The notes below the pieces were generated by a model, which ran no database searches, was not told the DNA's origin, and was given only the letters and a program-made list of their open reading frames with translations. Position numbers and translations under genes: made by a program. A stretch of 64,000 bases of DNA from the NCBI GenBank assembly GCA_013397115.1, contig VWZW01000851.1, positions 370,387 to 434,386 on the forward strand. Reading direction: 5' to 3'. This DNA is from Edolisoma coerulescens. Taxonomy: Eukaryota > Chordata > Aves > Passeriformes > Campephagidae. Numbering within the stretch: position 1 is the first letter of the stretch; each line of letters begins with the position of its first letter. Below, one piece after another: positions 36,406-49,200 of this stretch.

Positions 36406-36880
36406 CTTCACAGTCACACTGTCCCCACAAGTCCTCTGCCGGCACCGCTACAGCCCTTTAGACAACAACAGGGTATCAGTGGAATCATCCCCCAACTCTT
36501 TTCTTCTGCAGGGTTTCTAGGGACAGGCATTGGGACAGCCTTTGGTACATCCCCCCTTCTTGCACTTCACACCTTAGGGCAGAACTGCTCATGAGCAATG
36601 CAGAGTTTTATTCTACTGCTGATCTGCAAAGCTAAGGAGATTTCACCACTGTTAACATTTGCAGGTTCAAAACTATCAGAAAGATCAAGTTTTGATGGGG
36701 TTTTTTTTGGACCTGTAGGTGCTAGAATTGTATTTTTTCAGAGGAAGTAAATTATAAAGCTTTTCCAGAGAGCGATTGATTTGCACTTCCTTCCCTCACC
36801 ACGCACAAAGAAGAGTTCTTACTCTTACAGGATTTACAAAGCTCATGAGATTCACTCCAGAGCACTGCAATGCACAGCCC

Positions 36881-36900
36881 CTCTCTCTCTCTCTCTCTCT
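36881..36900. repeat. (CT)10 microsatellite
   Basis: Ten perfect CT units lie in the non-coding region upstream of the first TPX2 coding exon (its 5' UTR intron). Confidence 0.95.
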
Positions 36901-36909
36901 GAAGGGCTA

Positions 36910-39290
36910 TAAACAAGAACTAATGACAAGAAGGTGCTCTTCTATAGAATAAATTGATTTTCAAAGCAGGAAGAGGGTTCTGTAGAGCATTGTTACTGGG
37001 CAAACAGTCAGAAGGAGGGCAGTGTCAGGCCCTCTTGCATTCCACAGCACTAGCCCGAGGCTGGCCAGGCTATAAACAACCTGAGCACAGTGACCCGTGT
37101 CAAACAGTCCCTGCAGTTAATTAATGGAGCACTGACAGCAAGAGGAGTCCCTGTGTCAACAGGTGATATTAAACCAAATGGAACAGGAATAAAGCCAGTG
37201 ACAAAGTCATAAACCCTGAAATTACAACAAAACCTTTTTGCAAAGGTGCTTTTGTGATGCCTTGAACAGCTGTGAGGCAAAGCCCACAAGGATGTTATAA
37301 AACACTCCCCAAGGAAATCACCTGAACTTTGCTTTTATGAACCCAAGCAATTCCAAAGCAGCATTTTCCTAATCCACCGAGCCTCAGCCCTAAACCATCT
37401 GTCTAGGCAGACCACACATGGTTCAAAACCCAGATGGTGTTTTTCTCAGTAAATAACAAAATGGTCAAGAGTAAAGCAAAACAGGGTTTAGAGGGTACCA
37501 CGCTGGTCACAACCATTGGCCCCTGAGGATGGGTGCACTGAGAAGCCTCCAGCTCCCGAGAGCAGAACTGTGATAGTTAAAGGGAAGAATGTCACTAGAG
37601 AAGCACCAGCTACACTGCTGGGAAGATGTCAAGGTAGGGCCCAAAGAAGGCAAACAGAAGAATTGGAGCCAAAACCAACTGTAACTGAGCTTGAGACACG
37701 GCTGGAATCAAATGCTTTCCTACTGCCCTTAATCAAGATAGAATTTCTGTCAACACTTTAGACTTTTTTAAAAATCAAGTGCGTCATCCGCATTCTCCCC
37801 TCACCCTCTCCAGTCAGAGGCAGAGCTCTGGGCATCATGTTTCACAGCTACTTGTGCCCACTGCTGCAGTTTCCAGCTTTTTACTGTGTAGAGTCCATAT
37901 TCTTCCATAGTGTCACCACCATCATCATCGACCTCATCGCTGACCCCTTCTCTCTTCCCTCTATCCAGACAGAAGAGAATACTCAGGAAAAGAAAAGGAA
38001 TGTATCACTCCCTCAGTTTCACACTCTGTTTCTTGAAAGAGAGAACAGGGAGGTAAAAGCTACTGTGACTGAACTGCAGAGAGTCCATTTCAGTCAGATG
38101 AACTCACGGCATTCACTTCTCAAATCCCTACATATCCTCCAAGTCCTGCCCGGAACAGGATTGACGGTGAAGCCGCAGTTCACTGAAAGGCATCCTGCTC
38201 CTCCGCCCACCGACTCGGCTGGGACAGGGATCAGCCAGGAATGCTCGGGGATTTATCGCTCCTGTGCCCACCACAAGGCATCTGCAAGCCCAACAGGCTC
38301 TGCCAAGCACAGCCCGACACCCGCTGCCCACTCCCTGCATGCATTTTGAAACACCCAGTCGTGATTTTGACAGCACAACCACATTTATCTCAATCCAAAA
38401 TTCTTTCTCTCCACCGCGGCATTCATCCACCAGAAGGGAGGCGTGGAAATTTTTCCTCATTAATAAGGACGTTCCCTAATTAGCAGGCACTGCGTGCACT
38501 TCCCTGAGCGTGATTACACGCATGCTGTAATCCTACATGGATTTAAAGCATGACCCTGCTCTCCCTCACATCCATCACCTCCTGTGTCGACACAGGTGTC
38601 TGCAGCGAGCCAGCCGGGGAACCCTCACCCCTGTTCTGCAGGATCAGCTTTCACCTGGTTTGCAGAGCTGCTGCGGCAGGAAAGGAGGATCTGATCTTCT
38701 TGCTTGCAAAAACACCCCAAATTCCTTTTATAAAGCGGCTAGTTAATTAAAACCTTAATTTTCTTTCTAGGTCTGCTCTCTCACTGAGCTAAACGTGCCT
38801 CCAGAGCAGCACAGCAATACCCACACAGAGGAACAGGCAGCGGGTTCCTCTGGACATCAGGTTTCTTTTGAGTAACTACACTTTGGCACGTTCCAGAAGA
38901 GTGCCTCGGCATGGTTTAGATTAGTTAGCTTTGAAAAAGGATTACGCTAAATTGGAACAAGCATTCCTATCCCAGAATAAGACTGATCCAACAGCAAGTG
39001 CAATAGGTATTTTGGAATAACTTCACACCTCGCTCTAATCCAAATTAGCTTTAAAATACCGACACAATTCCATCACAGATGTGTTCAGCATCTTTTTCTC
39101 AGTGTAGTTGTGAATTTTGTGCCAACAGCACCCACTCCCTGGACAAAGGAGCCTCCCAGCCATACAGGCCGTGGTGTTGAAGATAGGATGCAGCATTCCC
39201 AGATGAGAACTCAAGGTCAGAGGGAGAGAGAAGGGAGGAGTTTGAGTTTGGGAGAGCAGCAAGGACAGAATGATAGCGATAGGGACACAG
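36910..39290 (-). other. large first intron of TPX2 (5' UTR intron), left part
   Basis: The sequence between the ATG exon (36405) and the promoter-proximal non-coding exon near 41283 has no supported coding content. It holds the CR1 copy at 39296-39555 and scattered A/T-rich sequence. Confidence 0.5.
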
Positions 39291-39295
39291 ACAGG

Positions 39296-39555
39296 TTGTG
39301 ACAGGACAAGTGGGAACGGCTTCTAACGAAAAGATGAGAAATTTAGATTGGATATTAGGGAGAAATTCTTCCCTGTGAGGGTGGTAAGGCTCTGGCAAGG
39401 GTTGCCCAGAGAAGCTGTGGCTGCCCCATCCCTGGAAGTGTTGAAGGCCAGGTTGGATGAGGCTCATCCAGTGGAAGGTGTCTCTGCCCGTGATGGGGGG
39501 TTGGAACAAGATGAGCTTCAAGGCCCCTTCCAACCCAAACCAGTCTGGATCCTAA
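39296..39555 (+). mobile_element. CR1 LINE fragment (3' end)
   Basis: Diagnostic CR1 blocks appear in order: gacaggacaag, gattggatattagg, ggttgcccagagaagctgtgg, tgccccatccctggaagtgtt, aggttggatgaggc, and the terminal aaggccccttccaacccaaac. A 5'-truncated, 3'-complete copy in + orientation is typical of avian genomes. Confidence 0.88.
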
Positions 39556-41282
39556 GGAGGGCAGAGAGATCTGCTCTTTCTTGCCACCTCACAATGAAGA
39601 TAAGGCCCTGGTGAACTGGAGATGATGCCTTATCACAACGCAGCACTGGAGCTTCACAAGTTACAGGTGTTACTTAGGGCAAATCCTAACAGGATCAGAA
39701 AGCAGAAAAAACAACAGCAGACACACAAGAAGGCTATTCTAAGCTACATCAGCAGATAAACACAAAGCAAGCTGATCCACATGCCTCAGAACCCAAGACA
39801 GGCAACAGGAATACGCAAGACAAGCTTCCCCAAGCCAGCTGCATGGGAACGTGCTCCAGCAATTCCAGGGCCTTCTGCTGGGCTTCAACACCAGCTGCTG
39901 CTTAAACACAGGGTGCTGCACTAACCAGGCAGCTTTAATTCAGCCTGGCAGCTTCTTTCTTGTCCTGCAACCCAGAGTTTTCCATTCCTTTTATTGGGAT
40001 AATAATCCAGACAAAGTTCCTGAATGCTTTTCAAGGATTAACGTGTAAGTTGGAGCATTAGAAAGGGCTGTAATTGCCTCTCTGAAGCTACAGTCCTATC
40101 ACCACAGCCTGGTAAGAACCATCCCACCACAAAGCCATCACCTGAACTCTCTGTGCATGAGGCCAACAGCCTCAGAAAGTCATCCTTCATCCTTACTTTT
40201 CCCTGAGCAGGGTTAGTGAACACTTACAACACGCTCTGGATCTACAGCCTCTCCCTCCTCTCTCATGCCCCTTACTCAAAGTTCAACGGGGCTTTTCTAC
40301 AGCACAAAATCAACACTGGATTCACCATCCCCCAGAACGCTACTGTTCCATCATTTAATGCTCAAACCGGGAGACAAAGCCTTTAACTCTCCCGAGGTGA
40401 GAGATGAGCCCGCAGAGAGCTCCGCAGACCACCCCGACCGGCAGCCAAGGGAGGGGTGAAGTGCTGGCACAGCCTTTGCTCTGCTAACGGCCCAGACCCG
40501 CCCCCATTCCCAAAAATAAACAACCCTGACATCTCGTGCTCCCTAAAAAAGATCCCACAAGTTTCAGAAGACATGAAGATGGGACATTCTAAGAATAGAT
40601 GTTCAAGGAAAAGTAAATTATTTTTAGCTAGCATAACCTCAACTAATTGTTAGATTAAGTTGAAGGTCCTCTAGTTTTAAAAAGCCCCGCATAAAAATAG
40701 CTCCCCTAATGTTTTTTCTGTTACTTGGGCCAGGTTTTGCCTGGTTTGCTTCCCTCCATTTCCCGGGAAGCAGGATTTGGACTGAGAAGAAGTAACAGAG
40801 ATTTACATCGTGAAATACACTGTTTCCTCACACTTCGTGATTGCTTAAAGAATTAAAACTTTATTTCTCTCCCAAGGCACCCACCCCACCATAAAGCACA
40901 CGCCTAGCGTTCCAGTACCGCGATCCCGCCCGCAGAACGGGAACCCCCCGCCCCGGCGGCTCCTCCCGCTGCCGGCCGGGGGCTCCGGGCTCGGCTCCCC
41001 CGGGAACGACGGGTTCGCAATCAGCGCCCAGGGCTCCGTTACGAGCCCGCCCGCTGGGCACCGCGACAGCGGCTCCGGCCGCGGGCTGAGCAGCCGGAGC
41101 CGCCTTCCGCTCCATTTCCCAGCCGAGCCCTCGGCCCCGTTACCAATACCTGGGCTCGGAGTAGGCCCGGGGAACAGCCGCGTAGCCACGGCCAGAGCGA
41201 ACGACCAGATATGGGGAAGGGCTGCGGGTTGGGGAAACAGGGGCGAGGCCAGGAGTGCCCGGCCGGAGCCCCCTGGACTCAC

Positions 41283-41340
41283 CTCAGCAGCGCCGCCGTC
41301 ACCCCGCGCGGCGCCTCTACCGCCGCCGTTAACGGATTTC
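41283..41340 (-). other. non-coding first exon of TPX2
   Basis: On the minus strand GCGCTGCTGAG|GTGAGTCC is a strong donor (exon edge at 41283), placed just downstream of the CCAAT/CHR promoter motifs. The upstream edge (transcription start) is inferred to lie around 41335-41360 and is not fixed. Confidence 0.5.
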
Positions 41341-41408
41341 AAACAGGGCTCGGCCGTCCGAACCCACCAATCAGCGCCTGGCGCAGGCCCTTGCTGCGCG
41401 CTGATTGG
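41338..41408 (-). promoter_or_regulatory. TPX2 cell-cycle promoter: two CCAAT boxes and a CHR
   Basis: On the minus strand, CCAAT lies at 41408-41404 (AACCAATCAG). An oppositely oriented CCAAT box lies at 41367-41371 (CACCAATCAG on +). TTTGAA lies at 41343-41338, matching the CHR element of G2/M genes. NF-Y at CCAAT boxes plus DREAM/MMB-FOXM1 at a CHR is the known architecture of late cell-cycle promoters, which fits TPX2 expression in G2/M. Confidence 0.65.
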
Positions 41409-41478
41409 TTGGACCGCCTAAGGACCCGGATAAGCAGACCCCGCGCAGCGCAGTTGCGCTCTCTCTGCAAGGTCTGAC

Positions 41479-41490
41479 GGGAAATGTAGT
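41479..41490 (-). promoter_or_regulatory. ZNF143/THAP11-like site
   Basis: GGGAAATGTAGT on + reads ACTACATTTCCC on the minus strand, close to the ACTACAATTCCC core of ZNF143-type promoter elements. It lies about 70 bp upstream of the distal TPX2 CCAAT box, within the shared CpG-rich interval. Confidence 0.45.
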
Positions 41491-42189
41491 ACGTGCTCGC
41501 ACAGCGCCACAGTGACCGGGTGAGAACTGAACCACAACTCGCACAACGCACTGCGGGACACACTAGGCCAGTCAGGAAAGGCGATACTTTGAGTGTCGTT
41601 CTGGACAGCCTATCAGCGGCCGGTGGGCGGGTCCCCGGGGCCAGTGTCAGGTGGGGCGGCCGCGGGGCCGGGCAGGAGCCCACCGGAGCTGGGTACCGGT
41701 ACTGCGGCTGTATTAGTGTCCGCTGCCCGGCTTCCACCCGCTGCTCCTCACCAGGTCAGCCCTTCTGACTGCTGGGCGCGGGGAAGGCGGCTTCCACCGC
41801 CTGGTAAGCCTAGCCAGGTTTCTCGATGCTGTGAGGAGAAAGTGCCCTTTGCACAGTGGCGTTATCGACCCCAAGTGCTGCATAATCTTCCCCGTGGCCT
41901 TGGAGAGGGATGGGAAGCTAACTGTTAACGGCGGGGCAGGCCCGGGCTGCCATAGTGGTTTATACTGCTCCAGCACTGCCCGCATAAAACTCCCCTCACA
42001 GCCCCGTCACGGACTCCTTGAGCACTGTGGAGACAAAACCCCCCACATAAGTCCCGGACTGCTGTGAGGGGACGGCGGCTGGGTCGGGGGCAGGGCCGCG
42101 CCAGGAGGGTGCGGCGGGAGCGGAGGCCGGAACTGACCCCACTGCGGCCGGCAGGGGGCGCCCGAGCTTTGCCCTCCGCCCGGCACCTT

Positions 42190-42293
42190 CGCGCCTGCGC
42201 AACGGTCCGGCCGGCACTGCGCGTGCGCACCGCGCCCCCGCACCGTCCAACCGACGCTCTTCGCCCAGCCTCGAGGCACCGTGCGCATGCGCA
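42190..42293. promoter_or_regulatory. cluster of NRF1-like motifs
   Basis: TGCGCATGCGCA at 42282-42293 is a perfect palindromic NRF1 motif. TGCGCGTGCGCA at 42218-42229 is a second palindromic NRF1-type site, and cgcctgcgcaacg near 42191 is a half-site. They sit immediately left of an assembly gap in the CpG island between the TPX2 and BCL2L1 starts. Confidence 0.6.
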
Positions 42294-42297
42294 CCAC

Positions 42298-42388
42298 NNN
42301 NNNNNNNNNNNNNNNNNNNNNNNNNNNNNNNNNNNNNNNNNNNNNNNNNNNNNNNNNNNNNNNNNNNNNNNNNNNNNNNNNNNNNNNN
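42298..42388. other. assembly gap (91 N) in CpG island
   Basis: A run of N lies inside very GC-rich sequence between the TPX2 and BCL2L1 promoters, probably from a failure to sequence a CpG-rich stretch. The right flank has a donor-like cccccag|gtacgg (about 42425-42435), so an unassembled exon or promoter could be hidden here. Confidence 0.9.
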
Positions 42389-42769
42389 CGCGGGCGCTGT
42401 GTCAGCCCTCGTGCGCGGCCCCGCCCCCCAGGTACGGCGACCGGCGGGGCCGTCCGGGGACCTGGGGGGGGCGATCCGGTGACTGGGGGGGGGGTTCGGG
42501 GCTCTGGGGGAAGCGGTCCGGTGGTGGGGGGGCAGTCCGGTGGCCGGAAGGACTGGCTGCCTCCTGCGGCGCTCCTGCCTGCCGCTGCCCGGCGTGTCAT
42601 CGTCCCNCGTTTGCGGGGAGCCAGGGGCTTTGGGGTGGCGGGGGCTGCGGTTACCGTGAAACCGGGCCCCCCGGGGCTGCCGTGATCCTTGGGTAGCGCT
42701 GCCCGCCCGCTGCCGTCACTGCAGCCGTTGGGTAACGCCGGCGGAGGGGGCGGAGGCGCCGGGCCCTTT

Positions 42770-42889
42770 AACGGGCGGGGCGAGGCGGGGGCGGTGCTGT
42801 CTCGGACCGGGCCGACCCGCAGCTCCAGCAGAACGAGAACCGCCTCCGCCCCGGCCCGCAGCCGGCCTGCCAGGCGCAGCCCGCACCCG
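42770..42889 (+). other. BCL2L1: BCL2L1 non-coding first exon and promoter
   Basis: Sp1-type boxes (gggcggggc near 42774) precede a purine/pyrimidine-mixed segment that ends in a good donor, cgcacccg|gtgaga, at 42889/42890. A plausible acceptor before the ATG exon is ctctgtgctaag at 43128. The exon's 5' edge is estimated. Confidence 0.5.
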
Positions 42890-43239
42890 GTGAGACCTGG
42901 GGTCTGCTCGGAGCGAGCCTGGGGGTCCCCGGGGCTCGAGGCTGGTTTTCGGGGAAGGGGGTCTTGTGGTCGGTTCTCCGTGCGGCTTCAATCTGGTGGC
43001 CCTGAGCTTCGGCGTAGAGCTGCGGGGTGATCTCAGTATAACGATAAGCTATCGGTGGTAATGGCGCGGGTGCATCTAAGAGCTGTGGCATTAACCGTTT
43101 CGGTGCCTCTCTTCTCCTCTGTGCTAAGGTCAGATGTTTCCATCGGTCGTGAGGAAGAGGAGTGGAGTCGGGACCTGCTAAGTGCTGATCTGCTTGTGCT
43201 CCGGACCATGGACTCATTGAGGGCGTCCCAGGTGTGAAA

Positions 43240-46200
43240 ATGTACAGCAGTAACCGGGAGTTAGTGATTGACTTTGTTTCCTACAAGCTCTCACAGAAAG
43301 GATACAGCTGGAGTCAGCTGGAGGAGGAGGAGGATGAGAACAGGACTGACTTTGCAGGGGAGGAGGACGAGATGGACGGCGTCCTCAACGGGAGCCCCTC
43401 CTGGCACGCGCCCACCAGCCACATAGTGAACGGTGCCACCGTGCACCAGAGCAGCCTCGAAGTCCATGAGATCCGTCGAGCGGCCGACGTGAGGCAGGCG
43501 CTGAGAGAGGCGGGGGATGAGTTTGAGCTGAGGTACCGGCGGGCGTTCAGCGACCTCACGTCCCAGCTCCACATCACTCCCAGCACGGCGTATCAGAGCT
43601 TTGAGCAGGTAGTGAACGAACTGTTCCGCGATGGAGTGAACTGGGGCCGCATCGTGGCTTTCTTCTCCTTCGGAGGAGCCTTGTGCGTGGAGAGCGTTGT
43701 CAAGGAGATGCGGGTATTGGTGAAACGCATCGTGTCTTGGATGACCACGTACTTGACCGACCACTTAGATCCCTGGATCCAGGAGAATGGCGGATGGGTA
43801 AGAACACCTCTCTGTGGTGGCGGTGGCTGCCTCCCTCGCTCCAGGTGGGCAGTGGGGCCGGTCAAACCGGAGCACGGCTCCCTGCAGTGTTTGTGCTAGA
43901 GCTTGTCCTACCCCTGGCAGGGAGGATAAAAGGGTGTGTGGTCTTGCCCTCTGTGCTCTTAACACTCTGTCCCAAGAGGGTCATCCCACCGTGTTGACAC
44001 AGTTCGTGCTCAGAATTGTCTTTCTCTATCCCAGCTTTTTCTCCCTCTCTCTGGATGTTATGTAAAAGACCTGTTTTTCCAAGAGCCTTTGGAAATCTAA
44101 TGTCATCCAAGCTTGTTCTTCAAGCAGAGCCCTGGCTCTGGGGCATGTTCCCGGTGTCATTAACAACAGGGAGTGGAGCTTCCTCCTCTCCAAGGCAGCG
44201 TTGTGGTGGGCTGGCTGGTGGTTTGCCGAGGTAACAGCTACTTCTTCATTCTGGAAACAGCACTTGCCTTGCTCATGGTGAAGTGAATCCCACAGCAGAT
44301 CCCGGTGGGTGGGTGGGCTTCTGGGACTGTCTGAGCTGGTGTGGGGGGAGCCAGGGCCGAGGTGGAGGCAACCTCTGTGCTGGGGAGCTGCTAAGCCCGC
44401 AGCTGCTTTTCCCTTGGCAGGGAGCAGTGCTCCCAGCTGCCCCAGCAGCAAACCCTGGGAGCTCTCAGTGGTGAGGTATTAACATGAATAAGCATTTCTT
44501 CAGGAAGCATTCTTGAAATGCCGGGTCCGGCTGTGCGGTGCAGCCTGGGACTGCCGGCGGGAGGTATATGACCTACAGATGTCTGAGTTTTCATTTGGCT
44601 TCTGCATCTTAGTGATTCCCTGCTGGTGTAACCTTTACCGGTTCCCACTGGAAAGAGTTCATGCTGTCAGGCATTGGCATCTAAGCAGTGGGGAATTGCC
44701 TCCTTGCTGGGAGCTGAGGCCTCTCCGCCCCCTTCAGCTCACGGTCCATCGGCAGAGCCCAGCATTTTAGGAAGGGGACAGGAGCCTTTCAACCCAGAAC
44801 TGTGCTCTGCACCCTCCTGAGAGAGGAGAGGCTCTCCCCAGCTCCCTGTGCCTGGCCAGCAATGCTGGGGACCCCGCAGAAGAAGGGGAGCTGGTGCACC
44901 CCGGGAGAGGGAGCTGGCTCAGGAAGGGTGCAGGAATTCCAGGAATGTGGCCGCCCTGGGGCACTGCCTGGGTGGGGCTGCTCAGGCAAGGAGAGGAGCT
45001 TGGTTTCAATTAATAACCCGGGATCTGCTGGCCATTTCATCTGGCTGTATTTGGCCCATTAGCTCTCTCATCCTGCAGATAACCCTGGCCAAATGCAGAG
45101 TTCCTTTCCCCTCCCTCTGCCTTTGGCTTTTAGAGCCACAGATTAGTCTTGGAATTGAGTGATCAAACTGAGGTTTCCAAGCTAGTGTGGCTGTTGCTGT
45201 TAGTGACGGATTGGGCTGTATCCTGGAGACCTAGGCGATAATGCAATCTGATTTTTTGTAAATGAACTCTCTGGGGGATTTAGATTAAATCACTGGTGGA
45301 AAATCACTGGTCCCTGCTTGTGGGGAATGAAATACCTCCTCCCTCTGTTCCCCACCCCCAACCATCACGATTCAGACTCTTCAATTTTTTTGTGTCTGTC
45401 TCTAAATTAATTGTTTGGAACAAATATTTGTTCAACAGATTGCGGAAGGGTCAGGACTCCTCTCTATCTGACCCGCCCACCAGCTCTCGCTTTGAAAATC
45501 GCCGTTTCCCACTCAGGGGACCGCCTTGCTCTCTTGTTCTAACCTTGAACCGGGCTTTTAACTTCCCTGCCCAGGCTGTGCTGCTGCCTGGGCTCTGCTG
45601 GGAGCTGAATGGCAGCCAGGCAGCGTGGTGAAGGCTGGAGTATGGGGAATCCACACCATCAGCCACCAAAAAAACAGCGCTGGGCAGTGTTGCTACTGCC
45701 AGCCTGTTGCAAACCCTGAGTGCTCATTTGACATCTTGGCTGTAGCTTTCCTCCACTCTCAGCTTTCATTATGTCCCTTTGTGGAGGCAGCCATGCCACT
45801 CCACGCCAAGGGACAGAGGCCCTACGAGCTCCTGAGTGCCTCACGTGTGGGGCGTGCACGGGGATGCTTCGCTTTCCATCGCTCTTGCGCGATTCCAGCT
45901 GCAGGGAGAAAGCCACTGGCCTGCTGCCAGCTCTCCCTGCGAGAGGACTGCCACCCTGCCCTGGCTGTGATGGAGCCATCCCTCTCCTGCCGCCCTGTTT
46001 GCGCAGGGAGTCTGTTTGGTGCATTGTAGCTGTTAGAGCCTGTCCCATTCAAACAAAGTGCTCCCGAGAGGTGCAGCAGGCAGGTCCTGGTGAGAGGGAT
46101 GCAAGTTCTGGCAGGCCTGCTTGGCAGGGCCCAGGTGGTTTGTGTTTTGGAGCACTGCAGCACTTCTCTTCCTGGAAAGCCCCTCTGAAAGAGGGAAGGA

Positions 46201-49200
46201 ACATGGCTCCATCACAAGTGCTGCATAGCCCAGTGGTGTAGGAAGCTCTCTTTCATTCCCCACCAGTGGAACAAAGGCAGCATAGGAGGGCCATGGGGTG
46301 CAGGTGCCTTTGGAGGCTGCTGTGTGCTGGGCTGTAGCAGTTCTCTTGAGAAATCACATTTTGAGGCAAGGGGAAATGGTAAATCTTGCTCCATAACATT
46401 AACATAGGAGTGTTTTGTCACATTTACTGGCTCTGCCTTGGTTTGCCCTCCTCTCTGCAATCTGGCACTGGGAAAACAAACAAACAAGAACAACCCAAGG
46501 GGAACATTTAATAACCAGCCAGAAGAGAGCTGCTGCCTTGGCAAGCCATCACATCCAAAAAGAAGGAGGCTTTCCTGGGGCAGTTGCTTTGACCAGGACC
46601 AGGTCCCACTAGCTGTGAAGTTCAAACGGTGATGCCAGTGGGGACTGGGAGTCATGGAGGGAGAAATCTGGTGAGTGGGAAGGAAGGAGGGGAAGCGCAG
46701 AGTGAACGGGAGAGAGCCTGGCAGGCAGAGATGTACTGACCGTGCTTAATCTGTTTGAGAAAGGAAAGTGAGCAGTAGTTCCTGCCTGGCTGTGACCCTC
46801 CAGTGCATGACAGCTTTTCCTTCAAGGCTAAATCCACATTCAGAATGGGATTTAAGGAGGGTTTTCTGGATCAGCTTGGAGTTAGACCTGTGGATGTAGT
46901 CAAGAGGTTTGTGGGACATACGGTGGGGACCAACATGAAGGGGCTGTGTCAGGCTTGGACTGAAAGCAAATAGCATCTTTTGCACCAGCCTGTGACATGT
47001 GAATCCCAAAAAATTGGGCTAGGCTAAAGGAGAATGAACTACTTCCTGCAATGGCTCGTTGCTTCCTGGGTTCTCAGCTGACCCTGGCTACACAGGACTT
47101 GGTGTGCTGGGACGTGTGTTGTGTCACCCTGCAGTGGGCTGAAAGCTTATGATTCTCTTTGGGGAAAACCCTTTGAAGATGTCAATATAGCAAGCTCATT
47201 TTTATCTTTTTGATTTTTTTTCTGAATGGTAGGAAATGACTCAGCCTGTGTCATATGACGGCACACAGCTGGGATTTCGTCCTGTGCTCTGGCTCCAGGC
47301 TCCTCAATGCTTTCAGGTGGAGAGTTAGACTTTGATTCTCAGCCCTTTGGAAATGCTTTTTGGCCTTGTGCCCTGTGTCCCAGGTATCCTGCACAAGCTG
47401 TCCTTGCCACTACCACATTTCCTGGGAATGTTGTTTGCCAGAGTTCTGAGTGTTGCAGGTTGGGTTTCGGGGATGCCCCGGCACTTCTAATCCTGTTTGA
47501 GATCACAGCCGCCCGTTCCACGTGGTGCCCAACGTGCAGCAGAACTGACTCAGTGGAAGTGACTGAGCATAGCCAAGGCCACGATTTGCGGTCTTGAAGA
47601 TGAATCCTATGGCTTCATCTCAGCCTGAGAGAGTTGGGGTTGTTCAGTCTGGAGAAGAGAGGGCTCCCTGGCAATGCCTAAAGAGGCTCCAGCAGAGCTG
47701 GAAAGGGGCTTTGGACAAGGGCATGGAGTGACAGGACAAGGGGGAATTCCTCCCCACTGACAGAGGGCAGAGTTAGATTGGATATTAGGAAGGTTCTCTG
47801 CCCTATGAGGTTTGTGAGACACTGGCACAGGTTGCCCAGAGAAGCTGTGGCTGCCCCATCCCTGGAAGTGTTCATGTTCAGGTTGGATGGGGTTTTGAGC
47901 AACCTGGTCTGTGGAGCTCAGCTGGACTATTGCTTTGCACTTTGTCCTCTGTAATTATTTTACAGCCTTGATCCCTTGCAGCTGAGACGATGGCCTCTTT
48001 GTCATCAACTACTTGGAGTGAAAAAAATACTGTCCTCTGGCCAGTGGGGTCCCCCATGTCCCTTCACAGTCCTGAGTGTTCCTCCCTGACTGTGGGAGCT
48101 GCCAGCAGTGTTCTGGCTCAGGCTGTCGTGCCTGGAGCAACCAGCCCAGGTAGCCGTATCCTCGCTGACGGCCGGAGATCTGGGCTCAGCGTGCAGATCC
48201 CTGGCAGCTCCTCACCCAGCCTGCGACCTGGGAGGCTTTTCTGCAGTGCTCTCCAGGAAATGCCATTGGAATGACTTCCACTGCAGCTTCCTGCCCGGCC
48301 CGCAGCAGCATTCCTGCCGCTAGACCAAGAGCGATGCAGAGGCTGATTTCAGAGCTTTGCTCTTTACCCCGTTTACTCGTTCTCCTTCTTTGGGGCCCTG
48401 CCTGTTTTCCTTGCTGCCTCTCGGTGTGTGGTGCAGTTTGATTACGTTCCTTAGATCTGTGATTACAGCAGGCGCCTGGAAAGCCAAGCTCCTGCCCGTG
48501 GCTGGCTGTGGCTCAGAGCAGCCCACTTAACCCCGGGGTCTTTGAGCGAAAGGGATAGCGTTTCCTTCACTCCCAGGGGAGCCACTGGCAACTCTGATTC
48601 GTAAAGCACTCTGAGGCTCTTTAATCCGAAGAGCTGAGTGTCATTTAAAAAAAGACCTGTGAAATAATTAACAAACTGTTTCTTGCTGCTCTGTGTTCAC
48701 AGCTGCTCTCAGTAATGTCATTCCGCCTGCTCATCCTGCTCCTCTCTAACGCTGGAGCCGGGTCCCTGGAGCGCTGCCCGGGGTCTCTCCCTGTTTCAGC
48801 AGCAGTGGGGTGTCCCAGCACAGCAGAAGGGGGGTGGGTGGGTGCTCTCTTTTCCCCAGTGGAAGCTGCAGCTTTCTGTACGTGTCTGGGCTGCTGTGCC
48901 TGCTTTCCGTGGAGCTCCGGTATGGTTTCTGTACATGGTTCCCCCCCGGGAGCAGCAACACGCCTGCGGCACACACTGGGTGCAGCTGAATGGTGGTGTG
49001 GTGCTCTGAGACCTTTGCTGAAGCTGAGAAGGTTTGGGTTCCTTTGGTTTTTACCAAGCAGCTGATGGCTGTAAGCACAGTCCCATCTTGACGTTACAAG
49101 GAGTATTTCTCTAGCAGCTCTTTCCCCACTAGCTGTAAAGCCGGAGTATTCCCAGGAGGAGCTGGGGGAAGGGAAGGGATGGATATCAGTTGTAGAAGTG

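Noticed and set aside
36881..36900. CT repeat as a functional promoter GAGA element
   Set aside because: It lies in the intron region far from the CpG-rich TPX2 promoter. A simple microsatellite is the economical reading.
39348..39614. Open frame over the CR1 copy at 39.3 kb as a possible reverse-transcriptase remnant
   Set aside because: The copy covers only the extreme 3' part of CR1, so the frame is not a functional protein.
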